A stretch of DNA of 64,000 nucleotides from Meloidogyne chitwoodi (GCA_015183035.1 JACZZP010000014.1:248001-312000); one strand, 5' to 3'. Numbered from the stretch's first letter, positions 22,061 through 33,459 are shown. Program-made: numbers and translations. Notes: generated by a model not told the origin, from the sequence alone.

Positions 22061-23537
22061 ATGCGATACTTACTCGTTTGAAGAAAAATTTAAGATTTAA
22101 ATTTAATATTATAAATTTACTCAATTATCATTTTTGTCGTGAGAATTAATTATGTTAATAATTTGAATCAAAATTATAAATTTATTTTAATAAAAGGAAT
22201 TCGACATCTGACATAATTTGTTTGTGTAAGTCTTTAATTTTTATATTTTAATTTTTGTCCAAATTCTGGTTGTTTTTAGGTTTAAATTTTATTTAATTAA
22301 TTTTAAATTTGTTAACTAATTTTTATATAAATATAAATTTTTAAATAAATTGCGGTGTTCTTTAACCGCTTCAATACAAAAATTTGAAAATGTCACAACT
22401 ATTACCATCTTACTGAAATTTGTACAATCTTTCATTTATTTTAAAAAATTTTCAAGTGAGTATTCAAAGGCACATTCAGGGGTTTATCGCCATATTTTCA
22501 AGCCTTCTCCTTTCTTCATGAGCCATAGAGGTAGTACTTTTCCATATGATGTTTATAAGAGGCGAAGTCAAAAATTTTTCATAAAAAGTCCTTTTATATA
22601 GTGTATAATAAAGATAATATTTTTAAAAATAATAATAAGATATCAAATAATTTATTTTATATAATTTTCTCACTATATTTCTTACTTAATGATGACTTTT
22701 TTTTTAAAAAAAGAAGCAGATTTTATTAAAAAAGCATAGAATTAATTTAAAAAAAAAATTTTTACATGTTCATTGAATTTATCATATAATTTTGATAGTT
22801 TTTCTATCTGATATTTAAATATTGTCTTTACTTTCATTTAATTTATTATATCTTCTATATTTCGTTCATTAAATTTTATTTGATTATTGGCAATAAATAA
22901 ATTCCAATTAGTTAAATGATTGTTTTGTTTTGTTTTTTTAATTTTTCTTTTAGCTGATTTTTTTCGTTTATTATGATTTATCTTAAATAAAAATTAATAG
23001 TTCTTTATATTATCAAAAACAAATATTTAAATACCTGTTCTCCATTATAATATACATTAATATTAAAAATATAAAATAAAATAATTTTTTCATATAATAA
23101 TTTTTAAATATTAAAACTTTTTTTATTGTTATGATTCAGTTTATTTTATTTAAATAAAATTTTAAAAATTTATTTTTCTCAGAAAATGAAATAAAAAACA
23201 ACCAACAGCTCAAGCAAATACCCTAGATACTATATCCATAATTAAGGTAAAGGTCTAGATTAAAGGTCCCTAAATTTTATTTTGACAAAGTTCTAGTTTT
23301 TTGATTCTTTTAACTTATAATAGGTTTTCGCATACGCTGAGCTCGAATCTGATGTCAAATTTATCATTAGATATCATCTAATCTATGATTTTTTATTTTT
23401 TTTTCCGCCAAGTACGCGTATAAAAGATGAATAAATGTCTTTTCAATAATAATATTTAAAACTTACCATCTTAAAGGCTAGAATTACCTAATATTTAAAT
23501 TTCCAGTTTTTTCAATTTTATAAATTTTCTTTTAAAC

Positions 23538-24762
23538 ATGGATATTTTTCAATTCACTGAACAATTTTCCACGACTGATCATACCATTGCTTATATGCGC
23601 AATCGTGGTCTTTTGCGTCAAATTCCTCCAAATTGTGGACGTATTGGTTGTCCCAGACGCATGACCCAAGTCAGAAACAATTTCCTTGTATTTGATGGTT
23701 GTCAATGGCGCTGTCCTATCCACAAGGGTAACAAGGTGTCAATAAGAGATGGTTCATTTTTTACACAAGCTCGATTTTCATTACGGAAAGGGATGTTGCT
23801 TGCTTATTGTTGGGCTCTAAGTATGTATTGTATTTTTTGTCTTTTATTATAAACACAGGTATCCCGCAACACACTCAAGGTCAAATGTTAAAGCTAGCAA
23901 AGCAAACTTTGATTGAATGGAATCAATTTTATCGAGACATATGTTCTCGCTGGTTATTGGATCATCCCATCAGGTTTTAAGTCATTATCAGATCTGGGCA
24001 ATCCTTTGGAATTGTGGTCCCGAAAAAAAGTTAAATAATTTTAAAACTTGTTTCTAGGGGTAATTTTGACGCGGATCACGAAACTGAATTCTGATTTTGT
24101 CTAACACTTGATTTTATCTATGATTTTTAATTTATTATGAGTTTAGATTAGGAGGAGTGGGACATACTGTCCAGATTGATGAATGTCTTATCTCCAGAAG
24201 AAAATATAATAGGGGTCGTTTGATTCCCGAGCAATGGATTTTTGGTATGTATGATGTTAATGCTGGTGTCGGAGTTGTTAGATATGTAATGAACCGAAGT
24301 CGTGCCACACTTTTGCCGATTATTGAAGAATTTGTCATTCCAGGTAAAGGGTAATTAATAGAGTAAATACAGTAAAGGGTAATTAATAGAGTAAATACAG
24401 TAAAGGGTAATTAATAGAGTAAATATAAAAATATTTTAAGGTAGTATGATCCATTCGGATCAATGGGTGGGTATATGCATGGTGCAATTGCAGCAATACC
24501 AGTAATTCCACCATACATTCATCAATCAGTAAATCACACACAAAATTTTGTTGATCCATTAACTGGAGCTCATACGAATCATGTTGAAAATTACTGGAAA
24601 AATATAAAAATGAAATTTAAATCAATGTCAGGTACAGATAGGGAATTAATTCCCTCATATCTCGATGAACACAATTGGAGGCAACTGAACGGTAAAAAAA
24701 CATTAGTTGCATTTGATAATATTTTAAATCAAATTAGTGAGTATTATATTGTTAATGCGTAG
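23538..24762 (+). pseudogene. Merlin transposase, one-base frameshift in last exon
   Basis: Join(23538..23820, 23859..23973, 24147..24343, 24441..24762). The first three junctions keep frame exactly. N-terminus: Cys-rich finger (CGRIGCPRRM ... CQWRCPIHKG). Catalytic DDE: Asp in VQIDECLISRRKYNRGRL, Asp in SMIHSDQW, Glu in TNHVENYWKNIKMKFKSMSG. All three positions are those of the ISXO2-like/IS1595 DDE family used by eukaryotic Merlin elements. In the last exon the frame must slip by one base between ...HSDQWVG and YMHGAIAAIP (about 24468). Exon lengths give a total two bases over a multiple of three, consistent with a one-base deletion. So it is probably inactive unless this is a sequencing error. 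Confidence 0.85.
24354..24437 (+). repeat. three-copy 28-bp tandem repeat in Merlin intron
   Basis: GGTAATTAATAGAGTAAATA plus CAGTAAAG repeated three times, located just after the GTAAAG donor. Confidence 0.85.
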
Positions 24763-25049
24763 AAAATTTTTCATAGAACTATTTTATTGTACTTCATATT
24801 GAATTTTGTAAAAATAAAAAATCATAGATAAAAAATCATAGATTAGATGATATCTAATGATAAATTTGACATCAGATTCGAGCTCAGCGTATGCGAAAAC
24901 CTATTATAAGTTAAAAGAATCAAAAAACTAGAACTTTGTCAAAATAAAATTTAGGGACCTTTAATCTAGACCTTTACCAATAAAAGCTGAAGAATAATAA
25001 GTTTAATGTATAATTTGTTATTTTTCAACTTTTATTATGGTTATAGTAT

Positions 25050-26600
25050 CTAGGGTACTTTACTTTAGCTATTACATCAGCAACTAAATCTAAACAATAT
25101 TTCTTTTCTTTATGATCCATATCTTTTGATTCAAGAAAATTACGTAGTTCATTAAATTTATAATGTGTTGTATAGATAACTTTGCAAAATTATATCGGTT
25201 TTAGGTTTTAAATTCATTTATTTCGGCTAAATTAAATTTCGGTAGAATTTTTAATAATATAAGTATAAAATTAACAAATTATTAAATATAGTTTTAAAAA
25301 ATTCTTGTTACACATAAGTAAATATGCTGACGGAACTGAAGACTTTTCAACAAAAACATTCAATGTGTATAATCGAAGAAAATTTGAACTATTAATTTTA
25401 AATGTCCGCCTCGCACCAATGGATAAATATATTATCTAATTATTCAAATCTGCGTTCCAAAATTAAGGGATACGATTACATCAGTGCTTTAGCTATTTTT
25501 TATAAATATAATTTTATATTATAAAATAAGCAATATATTTCTAAATAATAATTAGCTTTATTTTTTTTCGAGTTTGGGACTTAACTTTTTTTATTTTTTC
25601 TTCTAAAACTTCAATCGAATTTGGTTTGTATATTTTATTTTTAAATAATTATAAATATGCTAATTCCAATCAATATAAACTATTATTATTAAATTCTTTT
25701 TTATTGTTAAATTGCTTTATCTTCTGTATTCCCGAAGGAAATTTTTCAATTTAAATATTGTATATTTTATATATCTATTTTATTATTAATTTTCATTTCA
25801 TCTCCAATGCTAGTAAGGACTACATCCAAGGAGCTTCCTCAATATTAAAAGATACGAGGTCGTTAATTGTTAGTTTTCTTTGCATAAAATAAGAAAATTT
25901 TTTCTAAAATAAATTTTATTTTGTCCATTTTCACTTAAATTAAAAATATACTTTAAAATAATTCATTGATATATCCCCATAGCTTTTTTTATTTCATTAT
26001 CATTAAATTTAGTAATATTGTTATGTCGAATATATTGTTTTCATTTTCATCGATGCTATTTTTTATAATGAGAAATTCATGGCCGATAATACGTTGAATA
26101 AATTGTTATTCTTCTTCAATTTTCTTTCTTTTACGCTCGGCATTTTTGATTTCTGGATGAAGCCAGTATTCTAATTTTTTAATTTCTTCACGTAATTCAG
26201 AAAGTTTATCAGAATAAGATTTTAATTTTCTAGGTGGATCTATTTTAGTTTGATTATTTCTCGTCGAATTCGAAGGTCACAAACACTATTAAACAAATTT
26301 TGTTCTTGTTTTCCATTTATTTGGTATTCATTAAATATATATAATTTGTATCCTGCGATTCTCCTATTTAAGTAATAATAATCTTGACCTATTTGCAAAA
26401 CTTCAATTCGTTCATCAATATTATCATCTAGCCGAGTATTGTCTATTAAATAACTATTCCGGTAGTGTTTTAGTGCTTTTGCGTTGTCTTAATACTCGTG
26501 GTTTATAATTTTAATGTTGTTTCAGGTTTTTGTCAAATTATTGGTGTTTGGTTTTCATTTGTTATTTCCATGCGACAGGTTCAAGGACAGTTAATTTTGT
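25050..26600 (-). pseudogene. decayed multi-exon gene, family C copy 1
   Basis: Minus strand about 26480-26240: ALKHYRNSYLIDNTRLDDNI, ERIEVLQIGQDYYYLNRRIA, EYQINGKQEQNLFNSVCDLR (tail to IIKLK, stop). The overlapping next frame continues IDPPRKLKSYSDKLSELREE, IKKLEYWLHPEIKNAERKRK and KIEEE (to about 26100), then IQRIIGHEFLIIKNSIDENE. Further on come IYTTHYKFNELRNFLESKDM and KKYCLDLVADVIAKVK (25190-25060), which ends exactly at the Merlin border. A coiled coil is likely in the LREEIKKLE part. At least one frameshift (about 26240) and stops occur. Related pieces lie at 20.7-22.1 kb. No domain recognised. Confidence 0.45.
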
Positions 26601-28139
26601 CGTCTAAAAACACTATTTAAATCGTGCCGTGAAAGAATATGAACAAAATACTGAATAATATTATAAAATTATTTTTTATATTTATTTTATTTTAAAGTTA
26701 ATTTTAATTTATTTTTAATAATAATTTTAAATTAAATAATTTTAATTTTTTAACAATCACAGAGCAAAAAACGAAATATATATATATAAAAACGGATAAA
26801 AATTTTTAATCTCCATAAAACCGGGATGTTGTGTTTGCTAGAGCTCGTAGTGAGCTGTTAATCGTAGTTTTGATTGGAGACTCCAACAAAAAAAACAGAA
26901 TTTGTTGCATGAAAACGCAATGCAATTAAGTCTTTTGTATTTAATGCGTTGTTATTTCCAGCTTAGGTGTAATTTGGGCTCCAATAAGTTTAATTAGTAT
27001 ATTATTTTTTCATTTTTCAATTTTATAAAAATTTAATATAATGACCACGTAGGATATAGCGCTTTTTTAGGCAACTTGAAACATTTCGTATGGAACGAAC
27101 ATCCCATATCACTTGAATGAACACCCTTAGGTTGGTGAAAATTTAAATTTTATTAAAAAAATAATTCTTTATAGTTTATTCATTCATTTATTTTAATATT
27201 TAGAAGTAAAATTTTAAATTATTTATTATTTCTTAAAATTTTTGATAAAATTATTAAAACGATTAATTAACGCATTAGTCAATTTATTTTCAATATTATT
27301 TAATTTATTATTATTTTCTTCATTTTCATTATTAAAATAAATTTGTCTGAATAAATTAAAAATATGATTATATTTAATTAATAATATTAAAAAAATTGTA
27401 TTTGCCATTCTTAAAATAGGACTTGCGGCTAATGAAAGGCGCTTTTCTTTTTAGTATTTTATTTTTATAAATATAAAATTTTTTATTTTTTTGTAATAAA
27501 TTATGCTGTTTTAAACCTTTAGTTTTTTAATAAAATTTTATAGAAGAATATGTTTCATAACCAAATACGACTCCTTCAATAATCTTCCTAGGCTTTGTGG
27601 TAACTAAATTTGACAAAAATTAATTTACTAATCTTTCATAATTCTAGATTTTTTATTAAATTTATAAAATGTAAAATAAATCTACATAAGGTACTGTGAA
27701 AAAATATAAAGACGAAATACATGTTAAATACGAAGAGAAAATTAATTTCCCATTCAAAAGTTTTGAGATAGTCCATAATTAGTAAATACATAAGGACATG
27801 GTGTGGATAAAAGTATGTTTTTTGTTTAATATGTTTCGATAAAATTTTCATCGATTTGTGTAGAATTGTGTCAGAAGCTGTCAAGCGAAAAAATGACGGT
27901 ATTATTTTCTGTTATAATATTATTTTAAAATTAAAAATATTAGATTTATTAAATGTAATATCTCCTAGGATATTATCTCAAGGAACTCTTTCTGAGGATT
28001 TCAATTTTATTTTATTTATTCAATAACTATAAAGTCCCACAATTATAAGGAGCTTTATTTAATAAAATTTTAATCTTTAAATATTTTAAAATCTTTTATT
28101 TGTCGACTTTTTTTAATACTTCTCAATTACCATTTTGAA
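26601..28139. other. A+T-rich spacer
   Basis: No convincing gene. Frames at 27226-27408 (Asn/Lys/Ile-rich) and 27636-27884 (hydrophobic, minus) are probably chance openness. ACGACTCCTTCAATAATCTT ... AACTAAATTTGACAAAAA (27568-27620) is repeated at 30815-30875. Confidence 0.45.
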
Positions 28140-29080
28140 AAGAGACTCATACTGTCCTTATTATTTGGCTGTTTAATGGCGCCTTTAAAATTCTTATTGA
28201 AAGGTAGTTATAAAAAGATTTACTTATTTAATTATTGTAGAAATTGTTCCATTCATGCTCTTATTAATATTATTTTGCAAGTATTTAATATATTAATGGA
28301 TAAACAATATTTTATTGTTATTAAAAATATATTTTTTAAATTCAAATTTATCAGTAGAATGATCTATCGTCGATATTTAAATTTTTATTTAAATTTTAAA
28401 TAGTCCATTAAAAAATTTCTTTGGAAATTTGACCTCCATTAAATATATTTAAAATACAATCAAAAATTAATTTATTCACGTGTAAATTTTTAATATATTC
28501 ATTAGTAATATTCCATATGAAAGTGGAGCTTAATAACGAAGAAACATACGATAATAGTAGAAAATATATTGAGCAATTAAAGTTTGTATTTATTTAAAAA
28601 AATTTAAATTGTTTTTTTGATTTTAATAATTTTAAGGATTGTATTGAATTATGCTTTCCTTCTTATGTGGATAAAGTGACGACAACTATTCGGGTAATTT
28701 TTTTTAAATTAATTATTAAAATAATCAAAATTAATTTTTAAAACTTTTTGAAAAATTTAATTTTTTTAAATTTTTTTGTAGAATTTTTGAAAATTTTACT
28801 AGTTTGAATTTATTTTCTTTATCTAAAAATTAAATAAAATAAGTGTGTATTAAAAACTATTTAAAATAATTTAAGTAAAATCTAAATTCTTCATGTAATA
28901 CATCTTTTAGAGGAGGCACCTCAAATTCCATAATTTATTTATAAACATAATTAATATGATTTAGTTTATTTTAATTATTAGTATTGAATAATTTTTTTAA
29001 ATAATTTAATTATTTAATAATTTTTTATTTTTTTTTATGATTTTATTTAAATAATTATTAATTTTTTATAAATTGTACTT
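28140..29080. repeat. dispersed repeat family A, copy 2
   Basis: Shares with 14530-15530 the segments ATTGTATTGAATTATGCTTT (28638), ATTCTTCATGTAA (28888) and the CGTCGATATTTAAATTTTTA segment (28368). The plus-strand frame at 28176-28403 lies inside it and is not a gene. Confidence 0.6.
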
Positions 29081-29099
29081 ATAAAATTTCCAAGAGCTT

Positions 29100-29275
29100 C
29101 GCCTTATCGTTGTCATGATTTGGCATCGATTATACCGCCATTGTGGCCTTCTTCATAGATTAGATATATTCAATCAGAAAAAATTAAGTTCGGTTCCCAT
29201 TTAGCTTCTTACTCTGTGAATCCAGCCCAATGAATTTTGACCTTAATAGGAAAACTTTCTTCGTTGTATTGAAAT
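29100..29275 (-). pseudogene. decayed fragment with chromo/Tudor-like sequence
   Basis: Minus strand reads QFQYNEESFPIKVKIHWAGF, TE-stop-EAKWEPNLIFSD, stop, then IYLIYEEGHNGGIIDAKS. The K-V-x-W-x-GF-x5-WEP spacing recalls chromodomain or chromo-barrel folds (VKW-GF ... WEP), but this is only a pattern resemblance. It has two in-frame stops. It lies downstream of the PAZ-like fragment on the same strand. Confidence 0.3.
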
Positions 29276-29499
29276 TGTTAATAAAATTTATATTTTGGAT
29301 TATATTTTAGATTTTTCATCGCTAGACTAATTAAGACTTGATGATATGAGTATTTTTAGTTTTATAAATATTAAGTTGTAAAACTAAAAGAATGTTTTTT
29401 TAATTATTATTCTAATATTTCAAATATAATTAAATTTAATTTATAAAATTTGAAAGCAGTCTGATTGGCCTTCGGGACTATAAATTATCTTGTCCAATG

Positions 29500-29692
29500 A
29501 ATAAAATCTTTATGAAAGTCTCAGTGGCGCCAGCAAGGATGACCCACTCTCCGGGAATTTATTTTACTTTTTTGCGAACTCCCGCGGATTCCTTCATAGA
29601 AGATAAGACAAGGAATCTCTGGGTATTTTATCGGATTGCCCTTCTCTTCAAAGTGTTTTGCCACGCTAATGTGAGACTGCACTATTTATAAG
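29500..29692 (-). pseudogene. possible PAZ-domain (Argonaute) fragment
   Basis: Minus strand frame: SHISVAKHFEEKGNPIKYPE, then IPCLIFYEGIRGSSQKSK and a basic tail to a stop. The SVA-x-HFEEK-x-N-x-x-KYP-x-x-PCL string resembles the start of the PAZ core in Argonautes (V-x-YF-x-x-KY-x4-LKYP-x-LPCL). No MID or PIWI part is near. The G+C content of this patch is clearly above its surroundings. A frame on the opposite strand (29497-29691) is read as its shadow. Confidence 0.35.
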
Positions 29693-29699
29693 AAAGCAG

Positions 29700-30150
29700 G
29701 TCTACTAAGTGATGGTTTTAACGCGTTTCATCCCGTTTTAGATCAGCACAAAATTTTACTAGCAGCTTTTCTAATTTATCACGGTTTGACTTTTTCTACA
29801 AAATTTAAAAAGAGTCTAAATTTTTTATATTTTTATTTAACAAAATAATTAATCATTTAATTTTTTAGATTTAATTATTTTAACATAAAATATGTATATT
29901 TTTAAGTTATTTGAAAACAAGAAGATTCCTTTAATTTTTTAGAATATAAATTAATTTTATTAAATACATTTAATTTATTTTATAAGATCGATTTTGAATT
30001 TATAATCATTTTGAGAAACTATTTTGACATTTTTAACAGCTATTTAAGTTTTTTTAGAAACTAAAATTTGTTTCACTACTAATGAAATATTAAAAGGGAA
30101 ATTATAAAAAATTAAAAAACTATTAAAATATGAAAGATAAAAATATATAT
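29700..30150. other. A+T-rich spacer
   Basis: I see no gene, RNA or repeat boundary in this stretch. Confidence 0.4.
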
Positions 30151-30159
30151 TTAGATAGA

Positions 30160-30345
30160 AATTTATAAGTTGAAAAACTGATATTGGTTTGTTGAATCGT
30201 TGAGCTTTTATAGGTCAAAATTTCTGGACCTTGATCTCAGTTGTTGAGCTGATTCATCTCATTAATGACATAATTTTCTTTCGGAACATTCCAAGAAGTA
30301 ATTGAGAGTTGACGGACTGATGCATAAATTTTCTCGGTGTCTCAC
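30160..30345 (-). pseudogene. unrecognised decayed coding fragment
   Basis: Minus strand: TEKIYASVRQLSITSWNVPK, ENYVINEMNQLNN, stop, DQGPEILTYKSSTIQQTNIS. Open on both sides of one stop and balanced in composition. No family recognised. Confidence 0.33.
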
Positions 30346-30383
30346 TACCTGCCATGTCTGAAAATAGAGTATGGAAGTAGTAC

Positions 30384-30434
30384 ATAGTCGACAATAAAAA
30401 CATTTTTTGCAAAAAATGTTTTATTGTCGACTAT
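30384..30434. repeat. 51-bp near-perfect palindrome
   Basis: ATAGTCGACAATAAAA ... TTTTGCAAAA ... TTTTATTGTCGACTAT: two arms of about 24 bases with one extra A in the left arm and a GC-centred middle. It could form a hairpin or cruciform. Function unknown; it may be a miniature inverted element. Confidence 0.85.
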
Positions 30435-30444
30435 TTTTTTAAAA

Positions 30445-31625
30445 AAAGAAAAATTAAATTATATTTAATATAAAATTAAACTATTTTAGATAATAAATAA
30501 AAAATTTAGTTTAATAATAAAATATAGAACTACAAAATAACTGTTGTTTTTTAATATATGATTCCTTTACATTCACCTGATTCAGTAACTTCGACTACAA
30601 TTTATTTTATAATTTAATCTAATATTTTTAAATGATTCAACCAATGTTCCCGGCTTAAACGGTTCGGGGTATAAAATTAAATGTTTTAAAAATTTAATCA
30701 TCAAATTTTGTTTTATTTTTTAAGGTCAGACTTAAGCTGAAATTAAGAGTTGAAAAAATAATAAAAAACCGATGTATATTAATAAAATTTTATAGAAGAA
30801 TGTTATATCATAACCAAATACGACTCTTTCAATAATATTCCTAGGCTTTGTGGTAACTAAATTTGACAAAAAGTAAATAAAACTGATTATGAGCCATTAC
30901 TAGGTGTTATTGCTTTTAATTATATTACCAAAATTAAGTGATATATTATAGTTTGCTTCGCTTTTATCAGGTTGGATGCAGGGTTAGATAAAACATTTTC
31001 AACAATATCATGAATTTCATGCTCTTTTTTTATAAGTACATATATCAGGGATCTCCCTTATAGACAAAATTAAAGTAATTTTTTGCCATTGGAAATATTT
31101 ACAAAAAATATCTAAATATTTGCTATCAATTTTATTAAATTAATATTTATAATTAATAAATCTCATTTATCAAACAAAACATGATGGAACTTTACATTAT
31201 TTCATTGCCTTTAAAAACACTTCATTAAATGAAGGGACGTTGAACAAAATCCTAAATAATAATTATTTTTAAATTATTTTTTATCCATATAATATATTTA
31301 TAATTTAATATTTTTATACTCCAATGTATAACAAATAAAAAAATGTAAAAATAAAATTAAAAATAGTTTATTTGCAATACAAAAATAAATAAATTACAAT
31401 GAAGATAAAATGAAAAATTAGGGTATGTAATAAATCACAACTAGATCACCCTTTTAATTTATCAATTATTATAACTATTAGGTGAGGTCACTCATTAATC
31501 ATTCTCCAAGTATAAAGATATATTACATATCTTGATTCTATTATTTCTTATGAATGAGCTCGTAAAGTTGATGAACATACAAAATAAATTTTTTAAGAAT
31601 ATTTAATTTAATTTTTTTTATTTAT
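30445..31625. other. A+T-rich DNA with scattered repeat pieces
   Basis: CTCCCTTATAGACAAAATTA ... CATTGGAAATATTTAC (31046-31105) also occurs at about 4722-4780. No gene supported. Confidence 0.45.
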
Positions 31626-31629
31626 ATTT

Positions 31630-31765
31630 TAAAGTTCTTCAAAAATATTTAGTGAATTCAAGAACTCCCATTAACCTGAATTTTTCAATCTAAGAGTTAA
31701 ATAACGTTTGTTTCGTTCTCTTCTATGGTTAATTGATGATTGTACTGGAATAATTAGGTTACTTT
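31630..31765 (-). pseudogene. unrecognised decayed coding fragment
   Basis: Minus strand: IIPVQSSINHRRERNKRYLT, LRLKNSG, stop, WEFLNSLNIFEEL, stop. Basic then hydrophobic, with one internal stop. Nearby plus strand 31868-31950 has a short open piece (RLSYALRYVGNHEQISIYNY). No family recognised. Confidence 0.3.
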
Positions 31766-32044
31766 AAGAATTATCGATTGTTAATTTATTTCAAGGTTAA
31801 GTATTTTTAAATTATATTTATAAATACTGAATAACAAATTTAAAAATATTAAGGATTTATTAAATAGAAGTCAGATTATCGTATGCTCTTCGCTATGTTG
31901 GTAATCATGAGCAAATATCTATTTATAATTATTTAATTCAAACTTTTTAAATCATGTTTGATATTAATTATTATTTATTTAAAAATAAAATTTTAGGTTA
32001 TTCTTATCATAAAAATTTTGATAAAATTAAAAAACTATTATGAA

Positions 32045-32310
32045 TATTAATTAACGGATCAAACTATTTTCAATAATATTTAAGTCTTTTGAATCAATGC
32101 TGAGACCTATGCCCCAATATTTGTCAAAAGCGGAAGCCTCTATATGAAGGCTATCACCAGTTTCATAAAGAATTTTCTTAAATGTGGGTTTTGACGTTAT
32201 TTCGTTAAATTTTCAATAATCATCACCAAAATTGAAAATTTTCGCCGAACAAAATGGTCGAAATATTTGATTCTGCTGCCTAGTCTTTTATATCGCCTGC
32301 TTTGGCATTG
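32045..32310 (-). pseudogene. second NADAR-domain relic
   Basis: Minus strand: KAGDIKD-stop-AAESNI (the AK-x-GD-x-x-TA region), then after a stop KFNEITSKPTFKKILYETGD, SLHIEASAFDKYWGIGLSID, SKDLNIIENSLIR, stop. The TGD-x-L-x-x-EAS-x-x-D-x-x-WGIGL block is the diagnostic C-terminus of the YbiA/NADAR family. Two stops upstream of it make the copy non-functional. It is not a recent duplicate of the 12.4-12.8 kb copy, since the C-terminal block differs at many residues. Confidence 0.65.
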
Positions 32311-32640
32311 TAGACTCATTTACTAATGAGATGTTAATAAATTGAATAATATATGTATAAATAATAATTAATAATATTAAATAATTAATTATTTATTATA
32401 AAACAATTTCTAGTATTTTTAGATAAAATTTATTTTTAATTTCTAAATAATTAAATGAGATATTCCCAGGTCGTGGCACCAATTTATTGTTGCCTAACAA
32501 TAAAAAGATTTTATTTTTATTAAATAAAATTTATAATATTTTTAATAAAAACATGCTTTCCAGGTTGATCATTTTTACGAATTTTTTCCAGACTGAACAA
32601 AATTTTTAAAATTAGCTTCTTTTGTATGCTTCAAACAATT
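32310..32640. repeat. dispersed repeat family D, copy 1
   Basis: GTAGACTCATTTACTAA ... TATTCCCAGGTCGTGGCACC ... AAAAACATGCTTTCCA ... CCAGACTGAACAAAATTTTT recurs at 35905-36230 with the same order, and its start also at 41130-41160. GGTCGT-GCACCAATTTT also occurs near 1521. It may be an LTR or untranslated tail of a retroelement. Confidence 0.65.
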
Positions 32641-32759
32641 TTAAAAAATGAATTATTAAAAATTGTACTTTGAAGATTTTTTTATGACGTTCTCTATTAA
32701 ATTTAGTGTGACTAATAATTTTAGTTGTAATTTTATATTATATTTTTATAGTTTATTAT

Positions 32760-33135
32760 ATATTAGCTTATTAATTGAATCTCCTTGTTAATTATTATTT
32801 TAATTTATTAATTTTATTAATATCTTAAAAAACTTACTTGAATTTTCTGTTGACAAAATTCTTTTTAAATATAAATAGAATTAAAAATAAATATTTTATA
32901 CTAATTGTAAAATAATATTTAAATATATTCTTTTGAAATTAAAAATTTTAGATAAAATAATTAAGGATTATTTAAAAAAAGTTATTTTTGAGAGAAAAGA
33001 TTTAACTTACTATTGATTATGAAGAAGTGTGGAAAATATCTTATTATTTATTTTAAAACTAAATATTTCAAAAAAATATTTATTTATTTTTATTCTTTTT
33101 ATTACAAACGGAATGATTGAAATGTAAATATAATT
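32760..33135. repeat. dispersed repeat family B, copy 2 (empty site)
   Basis: Collinear with 16475-17485 but without the 641-base insert. The junction TTGACAAAATTCTTTTT is at about 32866. Confidence 0.85.
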
Positions 33136-33184
33136 GATTTATTAGAATTATATAATTTTTGAAAAAAATTGAATTTTTATAATT

Positions 33185-33302
33185 ATAAAAATTTTTTAAA
33201 TAAATTGATAATTTGTAAAAATGTCTATTTTATCAACTGCAGCGTGGCACAGCTCATGAAGTAGTGTCCCAACAAGACGTTGACGATCGCTAATCATGAG
33301 TT
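33185..33302 (-). pseudogene. SprT-like metalloprotease fragment (HELCH motif)
   Basis: Minus strand: MISDRQRLVGTLLHELCHAA then VDKIDIFTNY. The RL-x-x-TL-(I/L)-HE-(L/M)-CHA-A string is the zinc-binding HExxH motif of SprT-like proteases (Spartan and GCNA/ACRC families, which degrade DNA-protein crosslinks). Upstream on the same strand CRLI-stop-PNKKSN-stop resembles the preceding KTAG-C-R region but carries stops. So it is a degraded exon, with no intact gene in view. Confidence 0.55.
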
Positions 33303-33459
33303 AATTTGATTTCTTATTCGGTTATATTAGCCTGCATATTACCTCACAAGTCTTCACAAAACTTTAGTATACCTATGAGAGGTTTCTGTGGTATCCATCA
33401 AAATAGAAAAAGCGCCATTCGTAAGATAAATTTACTATTCTAATCATTTAAGGATTCAC

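Larger units (their letters stand above)
23219..25062 (+). mobile_element. Merlin-type (ISXO2/IS1595-like) transposon
   Basis: Outer ends TACCCTAGATACTATA (23219) and the inverted TATAGTATCTAGGGTA (to about 25062), and inner long inverted repeats of about 155 bases: 23250-23405 (GGTAAAGGTCTAGATTAAAG ...) against 24820-24977. About 50 extra bases separate the inner and outer parts on the right only. A three-copy 28-bp tandem repeat lies in the last intron (24354-24435). The 8-9-bp target duplication expected for Merlin was not found. The element encodes one transposase. Confidence 0.85.

Noticed and set aside
22350..22601. 83-codon plus ORF
   Set aside because: Begins with ATG and looks partly coding, but the minus strand also reads TPECAFEYSLENFLK in the same place; strand and reality could not be settled.
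24135..24338. Minus ORF opposite the Merlin transposase
   Set aside because: Shadow of the conserved DDE exon, as is 23532-23723.
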